The translations under genes and the position numbers were made by a program. From Epinephelus fuscoguttatus (taxonomy: Eukaryota; Chordata; Actinopteri; Perciformes; Serranidae), in NCBI RefSeq assembly GCF_011397635.1, contig NC_064760.1, positions 27,006,856-27,070,855 on the forward strand: a stretch of DNA of 64,000 bases. The letters run 5' to 3'. Every line of letters starts with the position of its first letter. The first letter of the stretch is position 1. A model generated the notes under the pieces. That model was not told where the DNA came from and ran no database searches. It saw only the letters and a list, made by a program, of their open reading frames with translations. This document shows positions 23,701 to 36,200 of the stretch, piece by piece.

Positions 23701-26700
23701 TAACATTATAAGACGAGGACGGTGTGTCTGTGTTTCTTCATGACTCTGGAGCATGAGAATGGAAACACATCCAACATGCTAACTCACATTTGACGGCATC
23801 ACCCAGCTGTGCCTATCACCAGGATGGTAAATGTTTGGGTTACTGAAAAACTAACTGAAACACTCCTCCTAATGAACAAGTTTTATTCTTCATCATTCTA
23901 TTTGTTTTAGTATTTAAGTTTCATGGCATAAAAGATGTGTTTCATTTGTTTTTTTTCCAAAATGTTTGCACAGTTTAATAAAGAAATGTTTCTTATTTTT
24001 ATATGAGAATAGTTTAGCAAAGTTGCCAGTGGGCAAAATGCGATCTCAGTCCGCAGCTAGAGGATTTTGTCTCTTTGAACCTTTGACCACTGTCTATATT
24101 ATTTTAAAAAACAAACATATCTGTATGCATTTGTCTTTATCCCGCTGCACTGAATTCGCACCAAACCATCACTCCTAAAATGGGGCATAAACCAAACTGT
24201 GACTTTTGTCTAATGTTACACCCCTAATAGTTAGAGAAACAAAAAAAATCCTATAACTGATTTTGCAGTATCAGGGATGAAAAATACCCTGTTGGCTTAC
24301 ACTGTGTTTGAGCCATGGTGATTGTGTCCCCACTGTAGCGAGCAAAGTTGTCTCCAGCATAGCCCACCCTGTCAGACAAAACAGTGTAAGAATTATTTCA
24401 GTGTCAGCAATGGTACTTTCTGAGGCATTGGGAAAATAGTAGCAACAACTTACTCGTCTGGGTTCATGCCAGTGTTGGAATACGGATTCTCTCTCATAGC
24501 TCGAGTCTTTGGATCATAATATGCTGAATTCGGATCCAAATTCCTCAAGTACTGTGAGAAACAGACGAGAAGTCCCGATTATTGGGTGTCTGTGAGTTAG
24601 TAAGAGAGCCTCACCTCTCTCTTAAATCAAAGGCTGGAACAGTGGACATTATAGGCAACCAAACATGGTACGTAGAAGTATCGTCTCAGTTAGACAGCTA
24701 GGACTAAAATAGTTGAGCATGTGCAACAGGCCTGTGTTTCCAGATGTGCCTCTTACTTTGGCCGTGTCTTCTCTGATACGCAGATTCCTAACAGTGATTC
24801 GTCTCTTGGAGTCAAAGTTCTGACCAGGCATGTCGATGTCATCTGCATATTTATCTTCATCCTCATCCTCACTGTCATGTTCCCGCTCCTGAAGAGAAAT
24901 GATTCAAAGACTTAAATGTTAGTCTTCTAAACAAGAGACTTCCTGTTATCTCTTAAATGATACAGCAGTGCAATCCATTGTTATTGTGATATCGACACTT
25001 ACAGCTTGGTCAAGTTTTCCAGAGGCCAACTCATCCTGAAGCTTCTGTGCCTTCAGTGTCCTCTTGGCCTGAGAGTCAGAAACAAAAAGTCAGATTCATG
25101 AGGTAAACAAGAAGGAGACAACACAGTTATAATGACACCAAAGTTTGTTTTTCTTTTCCTCAATAAAGTAAACAATCTTAACACTCTTCTGGTCTGCTTA
25201 CCAGATCTACTTTGGCATACTCTTCCACGATGCGCTGATGTTCCTCAGGATCATACCCGTTCCAGCGATCTCGCTTCCCATCATAGTCTAAGTCAAGCGT
25301 TATCTGATTGTGTTCATCTGGAGCTATGCCGGTGCCTGTGAATTTCGCACCAACCTTTCTGGGTCGCTGATGACGGAAAGGTGAAGGTCAAAGGTTAAGG
25401 TTATTTGTAACAAATATAATATTCTCTTAATGGATTAGAAAAGGGTTAAAGTCCATCTCTACTGGAAGATGAAAGATGGCTTTATCGATTTTACCTCCAA
25501 GCAGTCTTTCTTCTTGTGTGTCATGGCACCACAGTTTTCACAAGCTCCCTTACGATATTTTGTGACAACTGAAGTCTGTTTGGAGAAGAAAAAAAAAAGA
25601 GCTTTCAACATTTAAGTTAATTTGTAATGGCTGTATGAAGATAGCTCATTGGCGTCCCCCTCACCTCTTGCACTCCTCTCTTGTACCACTCTCCAATGGC
25701 TGAATATTGTGGCTCTTTCTCACTCTGTGGCCTCTGATGCTTTAATGTGGGTCTTTTGGATGGGTCGATGTACCATGGCACTGATGAAATGTACTGTGGG
25801 ATGTGAGGGTTAATGTCCCTGGAAAAGAAAGGAAGCAGCACATGTTGATCACGTTAATATTACAACAGAAGCCTGATTGTAAATATGACGATAAAAAGGG
25901 GCACGTTTGGCTTTGGAGGAACTCTGTCATGTCAGAGAAAATAACCTAGAGGACTATCTCACCTTCAGCTTGGAGACTACAAACCTATAACAGACAGCCT
26001 GTGTTACAAACTGCAGACATGAAGACAATTTGCCTCATTCTTGCCTGAAGAGACGAAAAGCTGGTGCCAGTTTGTCAGCTTTAATGCTGTGTGTTGGTTG
26101 CAGTTTGATAATACTCAAATTGTGGTGTAACAGAGTTGGTTATCCAATCTAAAACATGTTGCTTGTGTTGTGTCTTTTTATTTGGATTGGAAGGTAACCT
26201 GCTGATTTAGAATTGCTTTGTCATTCATCTTTATTTAAAAAAAAAAAAAAAAAAAAAAAATCTTAACTTTTGTATATACATATATTCCCATTTGTCTTGC
26301 TAATTTTTAACTCCCCTCATCCTCTGGGAACAATCAGGAACGTAACAATGTCAGATGGGAAGGGTGGTAAAGATGAGAAAGATTCCCATGTTTACATCTT
26401 GTGGGCGATCACTAGGGGTGTAATGGTACACCGATATGGATCGACATATAGATTCAGTGATCAACAATGCATTATCATCGATGCAAAGTGAAAACATTAA
26501 TACATGTCATCATCTTTACGATGAACCTTTATTCTGACTTTTCCATATCATGTCTGTGTCACCATTTCAGTCCAAACACACCTCCTTACTAAACACTCAA
26601 ACAGAGCTAGCAGCTTAGTGCCAGGCAGATAATGGTAAGCAGCCAGGAGAAAGACAATGAGGATATTTGTTGACATTGTCTCACATCAATGTCAGGCCGC

Positions 26701-27873
26701 TAAACTGAATCATTATATCGTGGCAGACTTTGCGATATCAGTAAATATTGTATTGTTGCCCAGGAATCAATGTAATATAGTATTGTAATGAAACACCCCA
26801 ATGTGCACCAACTCAAGATGGCTGTATGATGGCAGAGCTGGCCTTGCAAGGGTCAAAAATATTCATTTGGATGTAATATCCTTGAATAATGGACTTTGGC
26901 TTGGGAGGCATCCATGTTTGTTTAGTTTTAAAGAACTTCCATGTTATTAAAGGTGGAGTCTGCAATTCTAATCCAACACACCTTTTACCAAATTCAGCGA
27001 AAATCTCACTATAAACTAGCTGTACGTTTTGTGAGTACACTTCAAAAAATTCCAGTGTTCATACACAGCCCTGGGTCTGTAAATATGAGGCTCAGACAAA
27101 GCCACGCAACACTGTTGTCATAATTATCACTTGAATGATGAACACTATCAATATAAGTCAGTTGCAGTGATTATGATAAATCCTATGTGAAATGAACGTT
27201 ACATTTCCACGCAGGGAATGTCTAATGCTATCAATTGAAAATTAATATCCAGTGATTAAGGAGGTGCAACATATTAGGTAGCAGTGTTGTTAAAAATATG
27301 TATTTATTGATACATATAGATTCTGAATATTTGAAACCATTTAAATTCCCCTTTTCCACAGTATTGATACACCGCTACCTGCAGTGCTTTCTTGCTCTCT
27401 CTTATTGTTGATGTTTATTGAAGTCATTCTGTTGTTTTCTGCTACTAACCAAGGCAAGAAAAGTTGTTGCTGTCATGTTATGGCCTTGTTATATTTATTT
27501 TTAAATAAAATAATTAAAGTTTAAGCATGAAAATGGTATCTAATATCTGCACACTAATGGAACTCCAATACTAAATCACTGATTACACTTTTGAGAAATG
27601 GTATTAATTCACTTGACACTTCTGGTTAGACCCTTTAAATGCCCAGGTACTAACAGGTTTTAGAGCTGGAGCTCTTTTTTTATCAGACACTCTGATGTCC
27701 CTCTCTGTGCAAACATAAACTTACTTCCCCTCCTCGTCCACCTCAGCAGGAGCGTTTCCCAGCTTCCTCTGCTCCTCCAGCTCCTTCTTCTTCCTCCAGT
27801 CCTCCCTGGTCATCTTCTTAGGCTCATCCAGGCCCACGATCCCCTCCGTGCTGGCCTTAGTCTGCTCGGCCAT
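20748..27873 (-). CDS. slu7: Pre-mRNA-splicing factor SLU7
   Basis: Fifteen coding exons join without a frame break into 563 residues (human 586): 27725-27873, 25665-25818, 25495-25575, 25202-25366, 25003-25068, 24757-24888, 24454-24551, 24301-24368, 22637-22776, 22342-22503, 22155-22256, 21967-22044, 21038-21154, 20748-20927 and, from the same joining, all phases agreeing. SLU7 acts in the second catalytic step of splicing, helping to choose and hold the 3' splice site. Visible features: the [20 protein letters not shown] block, a CCHC zinc knuckle at residues 113-126 (C-x2-C-x4-H-x4-C), [19 protein letters not shown], a Lys-rich nuclear-localisation-like run ([14 protein letters not shown]), and the C-terminal [13 protein letters not shown] mammalian segment before the [15 protein letters not shown] acidic block is shorter here. 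(Counting the list gives fourteen coding exons; with the leader exon at 28176 the total is fifteen.). Confidence 0.97.
21240..21760 (+). mobile_element. Harbinger-derived fragment with a Myb/SANT-domain remnant
   Basis: In an slu7 intron, 21382-21465 translates to [20 protein letters not shown] before a stop. This resembles the start of the Myb/SANT-like DNA-binding protein encoded as the second ORF of fish Harbinger elements. The flanking sequence (TTCTGTGTAAAAACGCAAAG and GGCACGGCCCCTGTGTAAA) is repeat-like. Exact ends were not resolved. Confidence 0.5.
23432..24227. mobile_element. hAT-like MITE in an slu7 intron
   Basis: The right end, read inward, is TTAGGGGTGTAACATTAGAC. The left end is the related TGGGGTTGCAACAGTTTGTG. 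GGGGTGTAAC termini followed by ACCAAACTGTCACGGTAC-like sequence are common in fish hAT elements. The ends have diverged and no target duplication is certain. Confidence 0.55.
26413..26800. mobile_element. hAT-like MITE in an slu7 intron
   Basis: It starts TAGGGGTGTAATGGTACACC. Read inward from the other side it starts TTGGGGTGTTTCATTACAAT. The interior is rich in GATAT/ATCGAT-like words, as in the repeat at 56455. No coding potential. Confidence 0.55.
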
Positions 27874-28175
27874 GGCTGTACCTGCCAACAGGAATACAAT
27901 TTATTAAGCTTTCAGTGCAGCCGTGTGACACAGCCAAGAGTTCAGTGGAAACATATCTGTCTTGAATATACTCCTGTATAGTTCCCTCTGTCTTGCTAAT
28001 GCTCACCCAGGAATGAGAGTTGACAATTAACGTTAACGTTATTAAAGTTAACACATAAGCTACCGTCACTCTCACGTTAGCTAACCCAACGTTAGCTGTT
28101 TACCAGCTGACTGACTTGTACGTTTAAAAAGTATTTTTATCTCTTATAAACTGCTTAAATAGGTAACTTGTTTAC

Positions 28176-28330
28176 CTTATTGAGATCCAACAATACCAAA
28201 GCGGTTGATGTTTCCTTAGTTTTCTATCCAACTCGCTCCGTGTGTGAATTTATCCGTTATGTTTTGGACAGGTTTAGACTAACGCACGAAAGTCGCCATT
28301 TTACATCAACTGCAGTGACGTCACGTCATT
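28176..28330 (-). promoter_or_regulatory. slu7: slu7 non-coding first exon and promoter
   Basis: A minus-strand donor (CAATAAG then gtaaac) ends an exon at 28176. The acceptor (ttggcag) is 9 bases before the ATG at 27873. Just upstream the minus strand has AAAATGGCGAC (28292-28302), resembling a YY1 site often found at the start of housekeeping genes. A CRE follows. Confidence 0.55.
28316..28323. promoter_or_regulatory. Consensus CRE palindrome
   Basis: TGACGTCA, a perfect ATF/CREB site, is immediately followed by a second half-site (ACGTCA). It lies about 14 bases upstream of the YY1-like motif in the slu7 promoter. Confidence 0.6.
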
Positions 28331-28339
28331 TCTCCTTCT

Positions 28340-29680
28340 ATGGTGGTGAAATCATAAACGTGATGTCACTGCTGGAAAGAGCGGCATCTAGTGGCCACAT
28401 CACGATGCACAGCCTCACCAGCAGGACAAAGCGGTGTAAAAACAGCTTTGTTAGAGCAGCCAGTGAACAAGTCGTAGCCACAGTGCATATATAGAAGCAA
28501 CGTTCATTTATTTATCCATTTAACATTCTTTATTTTGTTTTACTTTAGTGATTTGGTGATTGTAGTAGCCTTGAGCGCTGTTATCATGTCTGTATTGTTT
28601 GTAAAAATGTGTCAAGATGGATATCTCATCTACTGCAAACTACCTAGTTACAAATAAATTAACCTGCACACTGTTATTTACATCATTGTGTAATGTTATT
28701 CATACTTTTTCTGTGTGGTACATGGTGGCTATTATTTAACTTTTCCACAATGCCTCTGAAATGTAAATTATGCTCCATTTACACCAATAAAATGGGGGCA
28801 CAAACACACATTGACCTGCCAACAGTGCAAAGTAGGCAACTAGAACTCAAGGAGCCACAAAAGCTCCAGGCCTCCTACGTTTCCTCTTGTTTGCACTAAT
28901 GAATTGAAATTTTGTTTAGGAATATGCAACACAAAAGCACAGAACCAACTCATATAAAGGCCCCAAGTTGGGATCTTGTCTACCCGTCTGTTTTGTGACG
29001 TTTTTAATTTAACTTTCAGGCTTATGTGTTGCAAGTTCCTTTAACTTTGTAATATGTTTAATACAATTACCCTACAATACATCTGGGGCCAAGTACTATT
29101 CCCTGCATCAAAAACTGACCACTAAACCACTGTGGCTTACTATAGCTATGAATGGTAGAGAAAATACTACTGACATGGAGCACCACTGCCTATCAAAATG
29201 ACTTAACAAAATATTTATTTCCTTCACTAACAGTCCCCCCAGATTTGTCAAACCTCTCTTTAAACTGTGTATGATTTTTAAGGTTTAAAAATGTCTTTCA
29301 GCTTTATACTCCATGGCTCCTGACTGCTGAGTTTGCCTGCTTATCTTTCAAACATGTGCACAATGTGTCAGGCAGCAGCAGCTTACTTAAATACAGCCAT
29401 GTGACACATCACCTTGATTCTTTTTGACAAGATTTCACATGCCAGACGTGACCGTAAGGGAATGAAATACTACCAAGTGAATAAGTAGTTTGATTTTATT
29501 TTCTAACTTAGTGAATGGACAGAAGTGATGGATGCAAAACAAATGTTAGCTATATCTGTGATGCATTAAGAGAATGTAGACCGTCATGACATTATTTTAT
29601 TACTCTGTGAAACAGTAAATCAGAAGAACAGGCTGTTTTTGTAGTGAGAAGAATCATCTAAAGTTTCGATGACTCCAGTG
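28340..29680. other. Intergenic gap between slu7 and nsd1
   Basis: This is A+T-rich sequence with no recognised gene, RNA or intact repeat. Further minus-strand AATAAA copies (for example 29214-29219) could serve as alternative nsd1 polyadenylation sites. Confidence 0.5.
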
Positions 29681-29682
29681 GG

Positions 29683-29688
29683 TTTATT
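29683..29688 (-). terminator. Candidate nsd1 poly(A) signal
   Basis: AATAAA on the minus strand about 515 bases past the nsd1 stop codon. A second copy lies at 29214-29219. Confidence 0.35.
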
Positions 29689-30204
29689 TTTGCATTCCTC
29701 AGAAGCACCAAGCAGGTATTGTTGTGCCTAACTGCAACACGGACCAGTGAGAACTCTATTTTGATCACTCTTGTAATAAGAAAGACAAGGTTAAGACAGT
29801 AACAACAACATAAGATGCCCTTACGATGACAGTTTGGTCAAGGTGAAACTTCTCACCCTTTTTCTTATATTCCAAACATTTAAAAAAAAAAAAAAAAGGC
29901 CAAAAAATGTAAACAATGTTGAGAGAACAAACAAAAGAACATGACAGCACCAGACACAAACATATCGACAGAAGTATAAAGAGAAGGACTGAGTCAGTCC
30001 TTGAGCCTTAGCACCAGTACACATCCCCACCGTCAGTCCAGCAGTCTGGGGACGAGAAGGCAACGCGGTACCAAAGTGAAGGCAGTGTCGCGTTCAAGTA
30101 GGTACCAAAATATCAAACTGTCTTAGTTCTTACTAAGTGTTGTGTCCTCTGGATGTCTATTGAGAGTTTCTGCTGAGTAGTTACGAAGGAATGGGTGGAC
30201 TGAG

Positions 30205-33200
30205 TCACTTGTCATCGTCCTCCACTCTCCCACACTCCTCCAAGTCCTCCCCCTCCACCTCCCCATCATCATCTTCATCTACATAATCACTGTAAGTGTC
30301 ATACACATCCCCTCCGTCTTCCTCCTCATCTTCTTCATCACCTTCCTCCAGCAGATCCCCTCCATACAGCGGCTCCTCCTCCTCCTCTTCCACTATCTCC
30401 TCCTCATCTTCCACTATCTCCATCTCCTCCATGTCATCCTCGTCGTCCTCTGCCTCTTCATCGTCGTCGTCGTCGTCGTCTTCTACTTCTTCCATGTCTA
30501 GCCCACACACCTCCCCGTCCTCCACCTCCCCGTCCTCCCTCTCGTCCTTTGAGGAGGTAGGAGTGGAGAACCCTTTCCCCTCAGTCCTGTCTGTGTGGTA
30601 AGACCTGCTGGAGGGGATGAAGCTCGAGGTAGAAGTCTTTGTGTTGATGTAGAGACGAGGAGGTGGCCCCTGCCTGGCCAACACAGCCTCGCCAGCAGGG
30701 GGAGTGATGGGAGCAGAAGTGGCTCCTCTGGAGTCTTGGCCCAGTGAGAGAGTGACAGGCGCAGTCATGGCCCCAGGCCTCATGGAGGTCATGTTGGGCA
30801 TATATTCACGAATCTCCCCTGGCTCCAGTGGGTCGGGCCCACAGGGGTCGTGTTCACTGCAGGACAGCTTGCCATCCAGCTTGGAGATGAACAGCATGCC
30901 TTCTCGGTGCTCCTTACAGTAAGAGCTGGGGCACATCTCACAGAACGAGGCTGCCTCTTTACCACAGATGTCACACTGGTGCCACGGACACTCCCATCGC
31001 CCTGGAGACAAGATCACTATCATTAGTAACTTAAGAAAATATATCTTGTGATTTTTTTCTTAAGGTGAAGGGGCCAATAGTTACTTTTTTTGACCAAATT
31101 TAGCTTGACAAATATAATAAATCACTTAGTTTTGCATAACAGCTCTGTTTTTATAAAGCTCATAGAGTAAGACTGTTATCAAAGATAAATCTGGTCTACC
31201 TGTCATCATTTAATCCAAAATATAATCGCTAAAAATGTTTTTGTTCAGGCCACTTTTAGTCAATCAACCTAAAAATTACATCTTAACTTTCCATTACCAT
31301 CACCAAAATCTGACACTTTTATACATGTTCACAAGTATTAAAGGGACAGTTTACTCCAAAATCAAAAATACATATTTTTCCTGCATTTTTTTTGTGTGCG
31401 TGAGTTGCAGAGTGTTGGAGATATCGGCTGTAAAGATGTCTGCCTTCTCTCAAATATAATGGAACTAGATGGCACTCATCTTGTGGTGCTCAAAGTGCCA
31501 AAAAAGTAAACTCAACAGCAATGTCTCTTTCCAGAAATCATGACCTGGTTACTCAAGATAATCCACAGACCTTGATGTGAGCAGATTCATGTAGGAACTA
31601 TTTTTTTTCTACTGAACTACACCTGCTAATCGTACCACCACGCAAAAGCGTTAATTTACGCATTGACAAGAGGGTCATGCTCTTGACAGCATGAGAGAAA
31701 CTTCAATGGTGTCCTCCTTGGCTGAGCTGTAACTTTCGCTAGCTCAGCCAAACTAAAATTCTTTTTATCCAAACTCTTCTAAATCTATTCAAATCTAATC
31801 TGAGTCTGACTACACAAGAAATAAGACTATATTGTGTCTCTTTAGTATAATATGGGCTTTAAGGCTTCTTTCACACCTGCCCTGTTTGGTTCGATTCAAT
31901 CGAAGTTCGTTTGCCCCCTAAGTGAGGTTCATTTGGGCAGGTGTGAACACAGCAATCACACTCGGGTGCGCACCAAAACAACCGGACTGAGACCTTTTTG
32001 AATAGGTGGTCTCGGTCCGGTTACAAACAAACTGTGGTACGATTCGTTTGTGGTGAGAACGTGTTCCGACCTCGATCCGAACCAACTGCAGTCACATGAC
32101 ACATTGTTTGGGTTAAACATGAGCATGTTACAGTCCTGGAGGATTATTAATGTGCACCTCCTCCTGTACTGCCTTAATGTGCACATTCAGCACATCCAGT
32201 GCATTAAAACATTGTTTTCTAGTTGGAGCCGCGCCTCGTTTTCAAACTGTATGGTTTGACTAAAATGAACAATGACAGCAATATAGTCCACGATGACCAG
32301 CGCTAAAATCAACCTGCGTAGTTGTCTCTCCATTGTGACATTAGAAAGTGTCACATTTATCTTGCAAGTGTACTCTTCTTCAATGTTTTGTTTACTTCCT
32401 GGATTTTTCCTGCATGGAAATTCTGACCAATCAAGAGCAGCTTTCTCACACAAGGCATTTGATCTGGTCTGCTTCTAAATGCTGCCATGAGAACACAAAC
32501 CAACTCTAGGCAATTATGCAACTTTGTGACAAAATTAGTCCCTTATTCAGACCAAAGCAAGACAACTCGAGGTCTGAAAGCTCCCTAAGTCATCAGTAAC
32601 AGTAAACAGTAACAGGCCTCCACCTGTACTTGCCTGCAGGCCTCTTGGCCAGGTTGAGACAGTCAGCATGATAGACCTTTGGGCAACCCGGTTTCTTACA
32701 GGACACTATCTGGCCCCCGTCACCACAGCTGAAGCACTCATCTTCCCTCTCCTTGGTCACTTCTTGCTTGGTCTTCTTCTTCATGGGGACCTTCCTCTTA
32801 CCTTCCTTCAGTTTCAGTTTCTCGGCTGGTGGCTGGTTCTGGACAAGAAAAAGACGATTACTCCTCTGAAGTTGGCAGGAATGACCAGAGGATCATCTGA
32901 AAAGTGCAAACTAAAGCTCTTACCTTTGGCCGGACACCAAGGAAACCACTGCAGTTGGGTGCTCCACATTTACAGACAGTTTTTCCGTTGCCAAGACACT
33001 CCAGGTTGTAGTTGAAGTTCAGCTCCACACCTAAAGTACATGTATTAGATTTACACTGCGGTGTGTGTGTAGGTTGTAAATTAACAAAACAATCTGCATA
33101 CCTAATCCCAAACACAAAACATTAAAATGAAAAGTAGGCTGTTACTCAAACCTTTTGGGATGTCTTGTAGAGCAAACAGTCCCACCCTGGTGTCCCCGTT

Positions 33201-36200
33201 CACAGTCCACTTCTGTGTCTCACAGTTTGGCTGGCAACAGTGGTTCATGAAGCGAGCCTGGTTCCCTTTGGGCCCGGCATCAATGATCCGGTCCTGGAAC
33301 AACAAAGTACAGACTGGTTTGCACCAAGTGTCTGATTCTGATTATGAATCAAGTGTGTTGCTAAACTGTAGCATATACAGAGAGTTGTGTTTGTGGTCAT
33401 TAGGCTCAGAATCACCTTGTCCAGTGTGAGCATGTAGAAGTTACAGATGTCGTTCTCCTGGGCGTGTCTGATCCTGGCTCGGCATTCTTCCTCATCGATC
33501 ACCTCTCCCACATATTCACTCACAAAGGCTCCCTGAGAAGCAGCAGACAAAGAACGAGAGAGTGTATCAATAACGAAGAGAGGGAAATGTGAGTGTGACA
33601 GTCACACACATGTATCATTATCTGATTTCTTCTAACATACCTTCTTAATGTCCGTCACACCAACTAAACCCCAGCCGCAGGACAGTGTCCGGACGATCTC
33701 CACAGGTGTGTACTGGCGCTTTGTGAAGGCCTGGTTCTGACATCGCTCCCCTGCTGCGCACACCTGAGGGTGGCACTCATACATCAGCATGCGATTAATG
33801 CACTCGGAGTCGATGCCGCAGGGGTTCTCGTCAGATGCCTTACAGTTGCAACGTGGGATCTCTGACAGGTCGGCAGTGACGATCTGCACCTTCCCAATTG
33901 GCCGGTTCACCTGAGAAACAGACACAGGGATGTGATTTTTTATTTTGCTGTATATCTCAGTGTACTGCTCTTTAGTCAGGGTAGAAAATTACAAATGAGT
34001 ATGTGGAAGAGGTGGGACCAAGTTGTTGTTTGGCAAGTCACAAGCAAGTCCCAAGTCTCTGCACTCAAGTCCTTAACTTTAAGTTTCAAGTCCTAAACAA
34101 GTCATAATGCGCCATTTTAACAACAGGAAATTTGTAATTATTTATTAAAACAACAGCAAACGACCATTACCATTAAAAAAAAAAAAAGAAGTGCTGACAT
34201 TGCACTTTGACGTAACGTATATAGCACCGGTGTTTCAAAGTAACACGCTACACGTATGTAAACACATTACATTTGACTGTAACGCAGTAATGCAACGTGT
34301 TACTGTTCTAAATCAAGTAATCACATTACAGTTACTAATCAAATAATTATGTTGTTACTTAAGTTGCATAAGTTCTTCTTTGCATGACAGGCGGATAAAG
34401 AAAAATCATCATATGTGCCGACAGCAACGCCATCTAGTGTGCCCGTGGAGAGGCCCTTCAGCCTGGGAAGTCTTGTGCTGGCTTTGAGGAGGAAGAGGTT
34501 GTCTAAAAATGATTTGACATTTAACCACTGCTTTAGTGATAAACATGTCAAATAAGCCCAACTAGGCCACTGTAAAGCCATGGCTTGGTGAAAAGGCAGT
34601 TTGAGTAAGTTCGTTTGGCCCGTTAAATGTGTTCATATGCCATTCAGATTTTTTTTTCTAAGTCTATCATCATCTAATGACATTAGGAAGGCTAGTATCA
34701 AATTTTTTTATTTAGGCCTTTTGATATAATATTTTGAGGCAATTATTATTTGTACTATGCACTATTAGGAAGACCAAACCTCCTTTATATATTGCTACAG
34801 TTTAATTTTGAGGCAATTACAGCCTTCCGCAGTGCTGTCTTGATTCTTGTGATCATTATTTTGTGCTGATATATTGTTGCTAAATTACAATTACTTGACA
34901 ATTTTTGTGTAACTATCCCAACACTGCAAAGCACTGTTAACCTGTTCCACAACAGACTAAATATTGCATGTTTCTGTCCTATATTTCTTTAAAGCTCAGT
35001 TCAGACCAAAGATTTGATGAGTTGAAACACGCGACTTCTTGCTTTGCACCGTTCTGTAACGTTCTAAAAACTTGACGGTTCACAGCAATGCAGCTAGATG
35101 AGATGGTGTATCATCTCTATGCAACAGCTTTTCAGGTTTATTTTGTGGCCCAATATAATTTGTAGCTTCTTATAATATGAATTAGGATAGTGATCGTGAG
35201 ATACTGGCTGCAGTATCCGGTCCTGACAGCGAAAAACAGAAACAAAACAAGCATCAGAGGGGCTGTACTTGTAATAGATACTCCACAATCAATGAGAATG
35301 TGTGTGTGTGTGTGTGAGGGGGCATAAGCACATACAGTGACCCACCGTCTAACACCAGCACACCGTGAGGCTCGGCTGGGATGTAGCACCTGCTGCAGCA
35401 AGCGAACACACCATCTGCCGTCATTTTGACTTAACCAGCAGACCTCACTACAAGCTGATTGGCTGTTGAAACAGGTGATGTGCTTTACATTCTAAAGCCA
35501 GCTGCTGGCGATTTGACTAGTTGAGTTGCAGGTGACACCATCAGCCTGAGTTGAGCTCAGACGGCCAGTTAACACCGCTACAACTTTTCTCTGCAACGTT
35601 TTAAAAGGAGTCCAAGCAGAGTTGCAAGTCTTTTTTCATTCTGTTGATTTCAAAATGATGAAATTTGTGACTTGTTTCGACACCTCTGATATGTGGTGAC
35701 ACACAGTACCTTAATGTGCCTGTATGGAGGAGGTTTCTTGTCATTCTTTCTGTCCTCCTGAAGCTGCTTCATCTCTTTTTCTGCCTGGAGCTCCCTGAAT
35801 CGTTCTGCTGCTTCAGTCAGGGCTATAAAGACAAAACAAACAAAAAAATCACCTTTACTCAAACAATTAAAACATGAACATGACCAAAATAAGACTTTAT
35901 TTCTTAATATCAAAAACTGGAACACAGATGTAATGTAAAATACAACAATGGACAAAAGAACATACCCTTTTTGTACACTGCATCTGCACCCTTTCCCATC
36001 TTCTCTATGTTGTGAGTGTCACCCTCCATGTAGGGGAAGACTCTGGCTTGGTACGTCCACACAAAATCTTTGGAGCCAAAGAATTGCACCGGAAACTCTC
36101 CCACCTCATGCTTCATCCTCAAGATGTTATTTGGGACATCTTTGGCCAGACAGACTTCAGCAGGCCACCACCTAAAGAGTCAGATCAGGTTTCAGAAATC

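Noticed and set aside
30296-30601. Plus-strand Ser-rich open frame of 101 residues
   Set aside because: It is the antisense shadow of the acidic nsd1 tail: GAR/GAY codons read in reverse give Ser runs.
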